Shown piece after piece: positions 1 through 34,639 of a stretch of DNA of 64,000 nt. Under the pieces are notes generated by a model. It worked only from the letters and a program-made list of their open reading frames with translations. It ran no database searches and had not been told where the DNA came from. The stretch is taken from assembly GCA_963693365.1 (NCBI GenBank), contig CAVNZM010000012.1, positions 3,844,001 through 3,908,000 of the forward strand, read 5' to 3'. Position numbers and translations under genes: made by a program. The stretch comes from Amoebidium appalachense. Its lineage: Eukaryota > Ichthyosporea. Each line of letters starts with the position of its first letter. Positions within the stretch are counted from its first letter, which is position 1.

Positions 1-8465
<8,465 letters not shown>

Positions 8466-8652
8466 GAGGCAATCCCCAAGATCAACAACACACAGAGACA
8501 CATGGCGGGGTGGTAGTAGACGGAACAGAAGGGCTTTTATGCGTGGGTTTACTATAGTCTTCTTGGCTGAAGGATGATCCTGTCCGTGGGTGGTGTGTGT
8601 GTGTGTGCGTGACTCCATGTGTGGGTCTTTATGTGTGTTGGTTTGGTGATGT

Positions 8653-8661
8653 GTGTGTGTT

Positions 8662-8734
<73 letters not shown>
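8653..8734. repeat. (GT)n array
   Basis: About 80 bp of GT repeats lie in the presumed 3' untranslated or downstream region of CAP-D3, followed by a G-run. Confidence 0.9.
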
Positions 8735-8735
<1 letters not shown>

Positions 8736-9155
8736 TTCCGGGGGGAGGGGGGGGGGGGTTGTATCGATTCGTGCCGTTGCTTTTGGTTGCTTGGGACAGA
8801 ACCCGGGAGCGGAGGAGCGAGTGATAAGGTGAGGGGGGAGTGGGGAGTGGGGGGGCTCTACCACGGTGGTGAGACAAAATGCGATTATATTTGGGAAGTG
8901 CATAGATCAAATATACTGTAACACAAGTTTGGTGTTTTGTTTTTCTCTTTGCAAATAAGAGTTGTAATATTATAGCTCTTTTTGACGCAGCTTCTTCTTG
9001 CTGCTAAAAAGAACCCTAAGTCATTAGCTGACGTCCACTATTTAGTGTGGTACTGTTGCATGATAAACATGGTATCATCAGTATATGCTCGAGGAAGTGT
9101 TTTGAACACTCGCATGTATTGAGTATCCAAAATGGTGCTCAAGCTGTAATATATC

Positions 9156-9161
9156 AATAAA
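9156..9161 (+). terminator. Poly(A) signal, probably of CAP-D3
   Basis: AATAAA lies about 690 bp after the CAP-D3 stop and is followed by GT-rich sequence. Assignment rests on position alone. Confidence 0.4.
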
Positions 9162-11396
9162 GTCTATGTGGTGTGTTGTACCAGTGGACACGCACTGGTG
9201 CTTTCTGATTTACAACAGCCCTTTATTTCTGTTGGTTTCCAGCTGAGACGACACCGATTTTCAGTCACAAGCACACTGCGTTGCAGCATAAAATTGTCAT
9301 TAGGAGCCTTAGAACTCTTGGTCATAGTATTTGAGACTGCCCCGCGGGCCCTATCTAGCTTCCTACATGCTGTTCCGTTAAATAAAGTATTGCTTGTCGT
9401 TGTAGGAACAATTTGTACATCCACGATAACGAAAAAGAGGCAGTACAACATCACCAAATCTGCCGGAGTTCGCCGGGTGTGTGGTAATTAATGTTAGTGT
9501 ATACGACCAGAGCTCACCAGTGCGCACTGTGAGTTCTGTCGACACCTCGAGATCGACGGGTTGTGGGCCATGGGAGGGGCCATGGGCGGATCTGCGAGAC
9601 ATCCAGCATATTCGAGTAGGTGCACTTGGAGCAGAGCGCTGGGAGCTCGTGCCGCACATCTCAAGCATATTCAGCTAGAACCTTATATAGATAGATAAAT
9701 ACGCCTAGGCCTAATGGAGCCGTGAGTAGCTGTCGTGAGCGCGCTGGAGTAGAGCTCCGGAGCCTTCGCCGGCTGTGCCACTGAAGCCGGCCCGTATACG
9801 AGCGTACATGCATGTGCGCAGTCCCATGATCACATGTGACCGGAATACATGTATGTGGCATATGGCGTGATCATGGCTGAGCTAATAGCGCTCATTAGCA
9901 TCCGTGATAGATGATAACGGCACTAAATCTAATACCATCCATGCATGATGATGATGTACAACGTTGTACACCTTGATGTGCATGCATATGGCATCTCTGT
10001 GCATGCAAGTGCAATCAGGAACACATACATAGACTTTTCAATCATCTACTGACTCAACTGAGAGCTCGAGGGCTGCACAAAGAAATTATTTGCCACGGTT
10101 GCCTCGGATTATGTATACGTACTGCGATGCACATGCATGCGCAGGCATGCAGGCATGAACGGCGGCTGGGCAGCTGGCTGCCTACGCACGTACTACGTAC
10201 ATACCGTATGCACATGCAGCCAGTCAAAATGCCGCATATATAGTGCGCGGCTGGAAACACAGATTCTATGTAACTGCTTGCCAGTATCTTATATTTCTCG
10301 TTGTTCCATTACTACTCACTCTGTATCTCGCTCGACGCTTTGTATGTCAGCCAGTCTACTCGCACGAGGCTTGGCTTCAGTGAATGCCGGGCAGATATAG
10401 CCAGGGCCAAAGTCGGCGACCGTCTGACCGTTTGCCAACTGCCGGCCGCGGGTTGATGAAGTTGATGCGGACTGTAAACAATCCTGGATCTGAGCTGTGA
10501 TGCGCTCCTAGCCAATCAGGAGTAACAGCAGATGCTGGAAGATCCGTGCAAATTGACTGTTTCAGCAATACGGATTCCTTGTGTACCATGGCTGGAAAGA
10601 TTTGTTTTTAATAATTTTTAAAATAAAAAATATAATCTAAGATTGTTGTTATGGGATATAACTTACGTATTGAAAACTACCCACAAAATCGTACGGCATG
10701 CTGGCTTTTACCCTCCTCCAGATTCCGGATTCCTATTTGCTCCACTCTAGTGACTCTACCGACCGCTGATTGGTTGCAACAACAGCACCAAATAAGGTGC
10801 ATAATATTCTATTCCGATTGGTTGTAATGACAGACAACACGCGTTCTGGAATGTCTAAGTTCAGTGTTTATTATCCAACGTGACTACGTGACAAAGCGTT
10901 CCGTTCCGCATCCAAACAACAGGGTGTGCTTACATGCATTGCTGAACCAACAAAGAAAATAAACGGCTGAAGTTTTGCTGGAATTAATGTATCAAGCACC
11001 CAAAACCTTGTTGGTCTTTCTTGTCTACTTGTTGTAAGTACGAAAGCCACAAACACATGCGAACCTCGGCCGCAAACCCGCGAAGACGCACCCCACGCAG
11101 ATTCCTTCCTTTCAGGCACGCACGGGCCCACAGCATAATGATATCACAGCTGTTGTTGTTGCTTTCTGCAATTATGTGCCAACCAGTAAAAACCGCCCAT
11201 ACGAAGCCACTGCTCAGCGGGCACCAACCGCCTTAAAAAGGCGGCGCACCCTCCACGAAAGCACAGTATACGTTTAAATTTAGTTCCGTACTGTTACGGG
11301 TAGGGTAGAAACAAGTACACAGTACGTGTGTGGTTTTCCTCCCCCCTCTCCACTTTTTGTAGTTTATGTGGGCCATTAGGTCGTTTTCGAGCCACC
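9162..11396. other. Repeat-poor intergenic region
   Basis: No convincing gene is visible. Base composition is balanced and microsatellites are almost absent, unlike the flanks. Short open frames on both strands near 9164-9680 show no recognisable domain. From 9800 to 10250 there are many TGCATGC-type palindromes. The right end looks like the promoter of the downstream UNC93-like gene. Confidence 0.6.
10512..10821. promoter_or_regulatory. CCAAT-box cluster upstream of UNC93-like gene
   Basis: CCAAT at 10512-10516 and inverted copies (ATTGG) at 10769-10773 and 10817-10821 lie about 0.6-0.9 kb upstream of the start codon. The last two share the context GATTGGTTG. Binding by an NF-Y type factor is inferred. 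Confidence 0.4.
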
Positions 11397-12825
11397 ATGG
11401 GCCTCAGCCTCAACGCGGGTAAGACGCAAATTATCATCGTGGCCTTTTTGGCCTTCTCCTGCCCGGGCATGTTCAACGCCATGTCCGGTCTGGGGCGGCG
11501 CCGGCAGCACCGACGCCACCACGGCAAACAACTCCAATACGGCCCTCTACGCATGCTTTGCCATCTTCGGCTACTTCGGTGGCATGATTTTCAACCTGTG
11601 CGGTGATTACGGTAACAAGATCCTCATGGGCTGCGGTGGTCTTACGTACGTGCTCTATGCCGTGGGTCAATATCTTGCCGGCCACGACGAGACCGGCGGT
11701 TGGAACTGGCTGGCTATTCTCTCCGGCGCTCTGCTCGGTGTTGGTGCAGGTCTGTTCTGGACGGCCCAGGGTGCCATGATGATGGCCTATGCCCCCGAGG
11801 AGAAAATGGGCAGCTACATCTCTCTCTTCTGGGTCATCTTCAACCTCGGCGGCTGCCTCGGTGGGCTGCTCGTGTTTGCCGTCAACTTCAACAGCTCCTC
11901 TGGCGGTGCCTCCCCTGCCACCTACTTCACCTTTGCCGGCATCATGGCCGCCGGCTCCATCTCCGCCTTCTTCTTCCTCGTCAACCCCAAGACCGTCATC
12001 CGTGAGGATGGTGAGGCCGTTATGTTCGAAAAGGCCGCTTCCCCCGGCGAGGAGTTCAAGAACGTCGCCCTCATGTTCCTGGACAAGCACATGCTTCTTC
12101 TCACCCCCCTATTTGCCACCTCCAACTTCTTCTACTCGTACCAGTTTAACGCCCTTAACGGCGCCCTGTTCACCATCCGCGCCCGCGGTCTCAACAGCGC
12201 TTTCTACTGGGCGTCTCAGATGCTTGGTGCCTTTGTGTTTGGTCAGCTTTTCCTGGATCGCCCCTCCCTTCCCCGCACGCGCCGCGCTGTTCTGGGTGGT
12301 ATTATCCTCGCCGTTTTCTTCACCTTTGCCTGGGGTCTGGGTGCCTACCTGCAGCTCGGCTGGGAGGGCGGTTATGACAAACCCGGCTACGAGTGCAGCG
12401 TCAAGGACCACCCCCTGAACTCGGCCCACCCCTGCACTGACAGGCTGCGCACTGCTAAGCGCATCGACCTTGGCGATAGCGGCCGCTACATTCTCCCCAT
12501 GATCACCTTCCTCCTGTACGGTATGGGTGATGCTATGCTTCAGACGTACGCATACTGGCTCATGGGTGCTATTACCAACGATCTTTCCCAGTCCGCTCGC
12601 TACACGGGTTACTACAAGGGTATTCAGTCTGGTTTCGCTGCAATTGCCTGGCAGCTCGATAACAACACAAACTGGAAAGTGCAGCTCTTTGTCAACTGGG
12701 GCATGTTCACCTTTGCCATCCCGTTCTACATGTACGTCGCTGCCCGCTATGTGCAGAATTCTCTGCGCGACGATGCCGCCACCACCACGGACATCTCTAT
12801 GAGCAAGAAGGGCGGCGACTATTAA
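11397..12825 (+). CDS. UNC93-like major-facilitator transporter, one frame break
   Basis: This is a 12-helix membrane protein of the UNC93/DUF895 family, fungal type. The family is known by homology to the UNC-93 channel regulator; its substrate is unknown. The ATG at 11397 lies in GCCACCATGG, an ideal initiation context. The first frame carries CPGMFNAMSG near residue 25. The frame must then shift by one base at the GGGG of 11492-11495 to continue as DATTANNSNTALYACF and the remaining helices to TAA at 12825, about 475 residues, the usual family length. The gene is intronless and C-ending-codon-rich, unlike its heavily spliced neighbours. The break could be a homopolymer sequencing error or a real inactivating insertion. 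Confidence 0.85.
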
Positions 12826-12879
12826 AGAGTTTTCCGTAACTTGTAATGGCATCCATATCCCTTGTAAGGATTAATGGAA

Positions 12880-12885
12880 AATAAA
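12880..12885 (+). terminator. Poly(A) signal of UNC93-like gene
   Basis: AATAAA lies 55 bp after the stop codon of the transporter gene, followed by a T-rich stretch. Confidence 0.6.
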
Positions 12886-13673
12886 ATTATGCTTTTTTTT
12901 TCGTTGTATGAGCTGCATGCGATCGGTATAGCAGCGTGTAGCTAGTATGGATCCGGATACTACGTGAATTAAGAGGTATTACGTAGGTAAATTTTATTTT
13001 AATCATAAAGAACATGCTCGTTTTGTAACCGCGTACGCCCAGTTGTACTGGGTTGAAAAGAAAACTGCACACACGCTGTGGGAAGTGCCCCTTAAGAATA
13101 ATGATAGCATTCATAGCTAGGCTAAGTTTGACCAACACGTTCTATTTGGTCGGGTAATCAGCTCATGCAAATAAAACATCGTGTGCTGCCATAAAACTGC
13201 TGTCTTTCATTCCCCCCCCTCCCCCTCTGCCCCCCCGGTCACTCTACCTCTTTTGTAACCTCGGGCCCTGGACATGTACACAGCCTCCGTGAAAGTTCGG
13301 TGAGAGTCCGAGCAGAAGATCCTACATTTTTCTCTTTTCTTTCTTTTCTTTTTTTCATTTTTATTATTATTATTTTTTTTCCCTTCATTTTTTTTTTGGC
13401 CATAGGGGGGGGGGGGGGGGGGGGGGGGGGAGGGGGAGGGGGGTCACGGGAAACTTGTATGCATCAACACCTCTTGGTGGCTGCACACACATCGTCACAG
13501 TGAGTGACCACCGTTTGAACTCAGTTAAATGATCGTTAGAGTTGCATGCAGTAAATTAGAGTTGTATGTGATGTGGATCTGGATGTGCACGGTATGTGAG
13601 CATGTGCATGAGCGCGCGCGGGCGCGCGTGTGTGTGTTTGTGTGTGTTTGTGTGTGTTTGTGTGTGTGTGTGT

Positions 13674-13707
<34 letters not shown>

Positions 13708-13861
13708 TCGTGTGTGTGTGTGTAACCGTTTGAGTATGTAGACGGCGTAAAAATACGTCACGGGGTGTGATTGTGTGTGTTTGTAGAGACCTCTGCACCC
13801 ACGTGTCAGGCAAAGTTCCACACTGTGTGTGGGTGTCAGGCTCAGATGGCGGAAGTGAAAC

Positions 13862-14205
<344 letters not shown>

Positions 14206-14339
14206 ACCACCACTACTTACTGTAACCCCATGCTGCTCACACATCGTGTTCTTTTTTCCACCGTCGTTTCTGCATCACGGGCAGCCTGTACTATTGTCTA
14301 GTAGGTTTCCATGGGACTGGTACCTACGGAATTAAGCAT

Positions 14340-14371
<32 letters not shown>

Positions 14372-14669
14372 CCCTCCCCCCCCCCCTCCCCCCCTTCCAC
14401 CCCCCCCCCCCACACACACACACACATCACTGCCTCCAAACATTTGCACTTACCTCGTGCCCCTTCCCCGGCCAACCGGCTTGTTTTTATATCATGGGTT
14501 CAATCTGCACGTTTGGTATATCGTAGTTTCCTGAGGGGCTGGTAGCCACCAACAGGCAGCAGGATTGCAATCAGCCCTTCTTATGCCTTTCCCCCGATGG
14601 TTTACATGTATTAGACACAGCCTGTCGCGATCGGCGACATTAAATAGCGCGCACAAAGGCACTATTATT

Positions 14670-15381
<712 letters not shown>

Positions 15382-15850
15382 CCCGCACAGAGCTCGCATC
15401 GATCCCGCAAATAATGGCGGCGGGGGGAAATATTTTATGGAAAGCGCTTTCATTGGTGTTCTGGCCAATCTGGCGCGAACGTTGGTGATTGGACCTAAGT
15501 TGGAGTCATGCTCTCGTCATGAATTTCAGTAGAGGCAACAGCACTATTGTAAAAATACAGATGATTCGTCAAGAAGTTTTTGTCTATCTTATAAAGTTGA
15601 GCTTTAAAAAATATAATGGTTGTTTTGTAACTTTAGATCATGTACTAAAATCGCCAAAAACCAACCTGAATAGCGACTATTAAACACGTCTATTTATTTT
15701 AAGTGCTAGGAGCTCATTATGCGTATTAAGTAGAAAAATAATAATATAAAACAATATTTCAAGCATTTTAAAGCCTTTGAAATATTATTTTACAGCGTTA
15801 TGTAGGTGCTACATACAACTCTTTACAACCTACCTAGAGTCAAAGTCGTG

Positions 15851-15908
15851 ATTGGCTCACCAAATAACCAAATATAGTAGAAGCGCCAAACTGTCTATTC
15901 GTGATTGG
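15851..15908 (+). promoter_or_regulatory. Paired inverted CCAAT boxes, PHD-RAD7 promoter
   Basis: GTGATTGGCT occurs twice, with ATTGG at 15851-15855 and 15904-15908, 53 bp apart and about 200-260 bp upstream of the start codon. Further ATTGG motifs lie at about 15450-15490. This is typical placement for NF-Y type sites. Confidence 0.5.
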
Positions 15909-16113
15909 CTTAGGGTCCAGCGCTCGAAACCCACATGAATTCATGCATGCCCAGTGCCCACAACTTGTTTGAAGTCCTTATTGTTTATTTTCGGTTTCTC
16001 GCAAGCACAGCGACCTCGACGCTTTGCTGCATCTTGCTTTTCCTTCCCTAGCCTTTTTTTTTTTTAATTATTTTCCCCAACCTAGATTGAACTTGATTCC
16101 CTTTAATAAAAAA

Positions 16114-29187
<13,074 letters not shown>

Positions 29188-30003
29188 ACAGGAACCCATA
29201 CATCTCACCCCCCCCCCCCCCCCCCCCCCCCCCCTCCCCCCCCCCCCCCCTCACGCCCACGGCTTTAATATCCGTTGTTGTGTGCTGGTATCAATAGCGG
29301 CTGGGGGGTTGTTATGTGAAGGTTGAAAACCAGAGGGTGTGTGTAGGTGTGCGAAAACGCATAAGGCGAAAGGCTAGAGACTAGAGTTGTTTAAAGGTCT
29401 TAGTAGTTGGTGGTTTACATCGGCGTGTATATGCAATACTGATGCCTTTCTTACGTCGCTTTCTATTATTATTAGATACTCAGGCATTGTTAATGAGACG
29501 GATATGCCAAGATGGTTATCACGGTGATGACATGGGTAAGAAAATGCACATGATGATATCTGAACATAATAAATATGAAAGAGTATAAAACACACGTTGG
29601 CAAACCATCATATTTATGAGTAGGCTGTGCGCTTATGAAATATTGATTGAAGTGCATTATTTATGAAGTTGTTGACGCTATATTGACACTTGCGGGTGCG
29701 CGTGCATGGGTTGCGAATGGTACATTGTTAACAGCAAGCTTCACCAGGTTAAACAAATGCTCAGTTGTCGGTTTGAAATAATGATATTCCAAGGTTCGTT
29801 TGCTTGGCATGCTGTTGTGACGTACAAGCTAATACATTCGCCACACACACCGCGTGGCCCCCTCGTGTCGTGCGTGCACGTGATGACGACCCTTCCGGTG
29901 GACGTGCAGGAGGTGTTGGGCGCAAACATAGGACGCACAAACACACGTGCACACACAAGCACACGCATACCGTGACGTACATGTACACAAAGATGTACAG
30001 TAC

Positions 30004-30062
<59 letters not shown>

Positions 30063-30115
30063 TGCGCGCACGCGTACACAGGCATTCCCCCTCCCCTCCA
30101 CCCCCTCTTTCCCCC
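29188..30115. other. Intergenic, 3' of PHD-RAD7
   Basis: No coding feature is seen. A C-run follows the stop codon, then AT-rich DNA, then a CA array at about 30012-30058. Confidence 0.6.
29568..29573 (+). terminator. Poly(A) signal, probable for PHD-RAD7
   Basis: AATAAA in AT-rich sequence 380 bp downstream of the stop codon. Confidence 0.4.
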
Positions 30116-30411
30116 TGTTATGTTATATGGGTGTATGTGGTCCTCGGTGGGTTCTCTGTGGTGGTCTGTGTGCTATGTGCTCTTTAAAGAGTCTCGGGTA
30201 TGTCTCAACCTGTGACCCATCTTTAATGCAAGACCTCATGTGTGCCTGTGTCCAACTGATCTCAACTGACAACCGAGACCCGCTCAGGAGTGACGGTTAT
30301 ACATGTACTTTGGGTCAGGGCTCAGCTAGGCTATCCATATATGGTAATCATTACATCCATATAATTGGTTCATAGGGTAGATTCTCAACCGCGTGTGCTT
30401 CAGTCACACCA
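30116..30411 (-). repeat. Left LTR of small element
   Basis: 296 bp with TG...CA ends. It shares long identical blocks with 32067-32356, including CCATATATGGTAATCATTAC and TGTGTCCAACTGATCTCAAC. Confidence 0.75.
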
Positions 30412-32052
30412 CATCACTCCCCCCTCAAGATCCTTCGTCCTCGAAGGATTCAGAGACCTGCTCCCTTAGGAGGCAAAGGATGTTAGTAATTTGGTCAGTA
30501 TGAGGAGTAGCCGTAGCCTTTGCAACTTTCACCTTCGAGTACCATGCATACCATTATCATCCCAAGTGCCATTGAATATCTTTATCAGCAGAGGGCATAA
30601 CCATGTGACCACTTGGGTTCACGTCTGTGAGTGCTTATCATGCACCTTTTACTGTATTATTATAATTAGAAATCTTGGTATGCCTCTGAAGTGCTCTCGG
30701 CACTTAGCACTTTCATCATAATTGCAGTTTCAATAGCACGTCATGTGCAGCTCAATATATATCATAATGAGCTCTTAGGTTCTTGCATCTGGGTCTTTGT
30801 ACTGTATATACTTTGAGTCTCTCTGAGACATATTCAACTCGTAGAGATAGCATATATCTCTGTTATGCTTTCTTCCTTAGATTCAAGCTCTTTGAGCTTT
30901 TTCATTTCTATTCGTTTCGTTTCGTTTCTTTGTTGTATATGTTTCAAATATGGCATCATTTTCTGTGCCTTTGCAGTGCACATCAAACGTGCAATTTCCT
31001 TCGTGCTTTTCTCTGTAAAGCTGGCTTCACCAGCCGCACGTTTTCCTTCTTGTGTCTCATTATGCCACATTCTCAATTATTCAATAGCATTACTTTCATC
31101 TTCTTTTTCATTTCAAGTTATCTGTTGTTAGTTTCTTCGTTAAACTTTCTTGGTTTCTGTTTCAAATACTTCGTTTCTTTACTTTAAAGTTTTCGAAGAT
31201 TTTGGTTCTGGTACTTCAGCAGTTGACCTGCTGTTGTTGGGCATTCTGCCTTAGCAAGATATATCTGAAGGATATTTCTTTTTGCAGGTTCACATGTCTC
31301 TCAGTCTCACTCGCTTTCTGTGTCTTGGTTTGCGTCCCATATTTTGCTTTCTCTTGTCTCCTCTTCTCTTTTAAAAAATATCAGTCAGGTGTAAGTAAAA
31401 GGGGAGAAGAGAGGAGAACTTGTAGGGGGTTACCGTCCTTGTGCGCCTGGGCTGTCCCTCTTGCAGTGTAGTAAACGGACGTAGCTGTAGCACAAACAGC
31501 GTGTTGCACTTGAAGCAAACACGTACATCGACAAGCGTTTCACGCTGGTAGTTCAAAGGGACTGTATCGTCGTCGTAGCAAAAAAAAAGAAAAAAACTTG
31601 GCAGCGTTTTTTCGTCGAAGAGTCGAAGCAGAAGCAGGGCCGAGGAAGCACGTTTTGCACGTCTCCAAAAACAATCGTTCCCGATTGATCAATTTAAATT
31701 AGGTCTGGGAAACATGACCATATATGGGTAAAACTAAAATTAACGATGCTTTCCTGGCCAATCATAGGCTTCCACGTCTAACGGCAGAAAAGGGCGCAAA
31801 AGCACCGATCGAAAAAAATTTCAGTCCGCGCGAGGAGCCGTAAAAGAAAGGCCGGAAAAGATGTGAAGATTCTGCACCTTTCAACCAAAGGTGTCTGAAA
31901 GTCGTAGTAAAGGCGTCATCAAGAGTGGAAAAATAGGCACTTTGTGTTATTGTTATGCGTTTTAGCTTTAGAGAATGCTATAGTTATGTGTGTTCTCGAA
32001 AAAAAAGTTCTAAAACTTTGGCTGTGACCATCACAGAAATACCACCAGAAAC

Positions 32053-32066
32053 GGGTGTAGCTCAGA
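32053..32066 (-). other. Primer-site-like match to a tRNA 5' end
   Basis: GGGTGTAGCTCAGA on the + strand ends exactly where the right LTR begins. It resembles the 5' end and D-arm (A box) of a tRNA such as tRNA-Ala. Its orientation fits a primer whose 3' end lies in the D-arm. Confidence 0.45.
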
Positions 32067-32356
32067 TGTTATGTTATATGTGTAAATACGGTGGTCAGCA
32101 TGAAGGTATGTGCTGTTAGTAGAGTCTCGGGTTATGTCCACCTAGATGGCCGTGGGTTATGTCTCAACCTGTGACCCATCTTTGATGCAAGACCTCGTGT
32201 GTGCCTGTGTCCAACTGATCTCAACTGACAACTGAGACCCGCTCAGCAGTGACGGTCAGGGGTCAGCTAGGTTATCCATATATGGTAATCATTACATCCA
32301 TTTCATTGGTTCATAGGGTCGGGATTCTCAACCATGTGTGAAGTTCAGTCACACCA
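32067..32356 (-). repeat. Right LTR of small element
   Basis: 290-bp copy of the left LTR with TG...CA ends. Confidence 0.75.
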
Positions 32357-32990
32357 CTCCCCCCTCGAGCTCTCCGGAATCCCCCCGCTCCCCCTACGTA
32401 CACTGCTGCACCCCACACACAGGGAGGTCGAGTTCTTTTCATTTCGTTCCTACTCAAAAAATTCCGTGCATATATGATATATATGTGTGGGTAATGTGCA
32501 ATTTTTCTTTTCTTTTCTTTTCTTGGGTGGGTGGGGTGAAGGCTGAGCTGGAGTCGACGGGGTGGCGAATCGAGCCCAGAACCAAATCGATGCAGGAGAG
32601 CTTGCACAGTTCAACAGCAGCCCCCCCCCCCTCCAGCCCCCCCCCCCCCCCCCCCCCCCCTCCCCCCCTCCCTCCCTCCCCCCCCCCTCCCCCCCCCCCC
32701 CCCCCCCCCCAAATGAAAATGACCCAACCCACCCACCGACCCACTTAACCCAGCTAGGGGGAAAAAAAAAGAAAGAAAAAACTTTAAGCCCAGGGGACTC
32801 GCTGGGAATTGGGAAGAGCCCCCCCCCCCCCCTCCCCCCCCCCTCCCCCCCCCCCCCCCCCCCTTCTCCTCCCCCCCCCCCCCCATCAGCTCGCCCCCCC
32901 TCCCCCCCCCCCCCTCAACCTCCCCCCGGGCCCCTTCCCCCTTCCCAGCGAGCCCCCTAGGCATTTCATTTTATTTTTTTCCTGGGCTAA

Positions 32991-33810
<820 letters not shown>

Positions 33811-34216
33811 GCCCCGGGGGGGAGGGGAGGGGGAGAGGGGGAAGAGGGGAGAGCCCGGGAGGCGGGCAGGGGGAGGGGGGGGGGGAAGGGGGGGGAGGGG
33901 GGAGGGGGGAGGGAGGGGAGGGAGGGGAAGTCGACACAAGCTTGAATTCGAATGTATGTTGCTGGCCGGCCAAATTTGAGCCTGGCAGACTGTGCCGTCG
34001 AGTTCTTCAATTCTGTACTACTGACATGTATTGTAGTAGCAATAGTGGTAACTTCGTTTATATATTTTGTCTTGGCACAACAGGATGTGAGCTGAGTTGT
34101 GGATACCATGTACATCGTTGTAAATTTGCTAGGCCCCAGCCAAAACATGATCCGAAGTCAGGCGCACAGCCAGGCCGCGCATGCGACCGTCGAGAGGGGC
34201 CCCGGGGCCCGGGGGC

Positions 34217-34249
<33 letters not shown>

Positions 34250-34548
34250 GCGTAAGACTCTTAGAAAAAGACTTGAATGGAGGATAAGCTCAAGGGGTTT
34301 ACGCTGTTTACTCGAGGCAAAGAGAACCAGTCTCAGGTATGGGGGGGGGGGTTTTGCTCGGAATATCCCCTCAGCGGTATATCATGATCACGTACATAGA
34401 TGTCGGGTGGTGACTATATATCAGGGTTTACTTTCTCTACGAGACACCATAAAGACTACAAGGAGAAATCAATTAGTTGGGGTTCCCCGTTTTTTTTTTT
34501 TTTTTTTTTTTTTTAAAGGGGCTCCCCTCGGGACACTCAGTATCAGCT

Positions 34549-34550
34549 GG

Positions 34551-34631
<81 letters not shown>
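34549..34631. repeat. (GT)n array at the LINE 3' end
   Basis: About 80 bp of GT on the + strand, which is (AC)n on the LINE coding strand. It starts 9 nt after the stop codon of the LINE reverse-transcriptase frame. Confidence 0.9.
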
Positions 34632-34635
<4 letters not shown>

Positions 34636-34639
34636 TGCG

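Larger units (their letters stand above)
30116..32356 (-). mobile_element. Small non-autonomous LTR retroelement
   Basis: Two direct repeats of about 290 bp, each starting TGTTATG and ending CACACCA, flank about 1.65 kb without a long reading frame. On the minus strand a polypurine stretch (GAGGGGGGAG) lies near the left repeat, as expected for a 3' LTR. A tRNA-like primer-site sequence abuts the right repeat, as expected for a 5' LTR. The repeats differ by several substitutions and a small indel, so this is older than the Ty3 element at 36806. No clean target duplication is visible, and a C-rich stretch follows both repeats, so a pair of truncated copies is the alternative. Confidence 0.55.

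Noticed and set aside
9164-9668. Pair of moderate open frames, both strands
   Set aside because: No recognisable motif, start context or splice partners; could be chance in balanced-composition DNA.
11473-12852. Long minus-strand frames opposite the UNC93-like gene
   Set aside because: Typical antisense shadow of a C-ending-codon-rich gene; the plus-strand frame matches a known family.
32053-32075. A complete tRNA gene
   Set aside because: Only the 5' end and D-arm-like bases are present; no anticodon arm or T-arm follows. Treated as a primer-site candidate.
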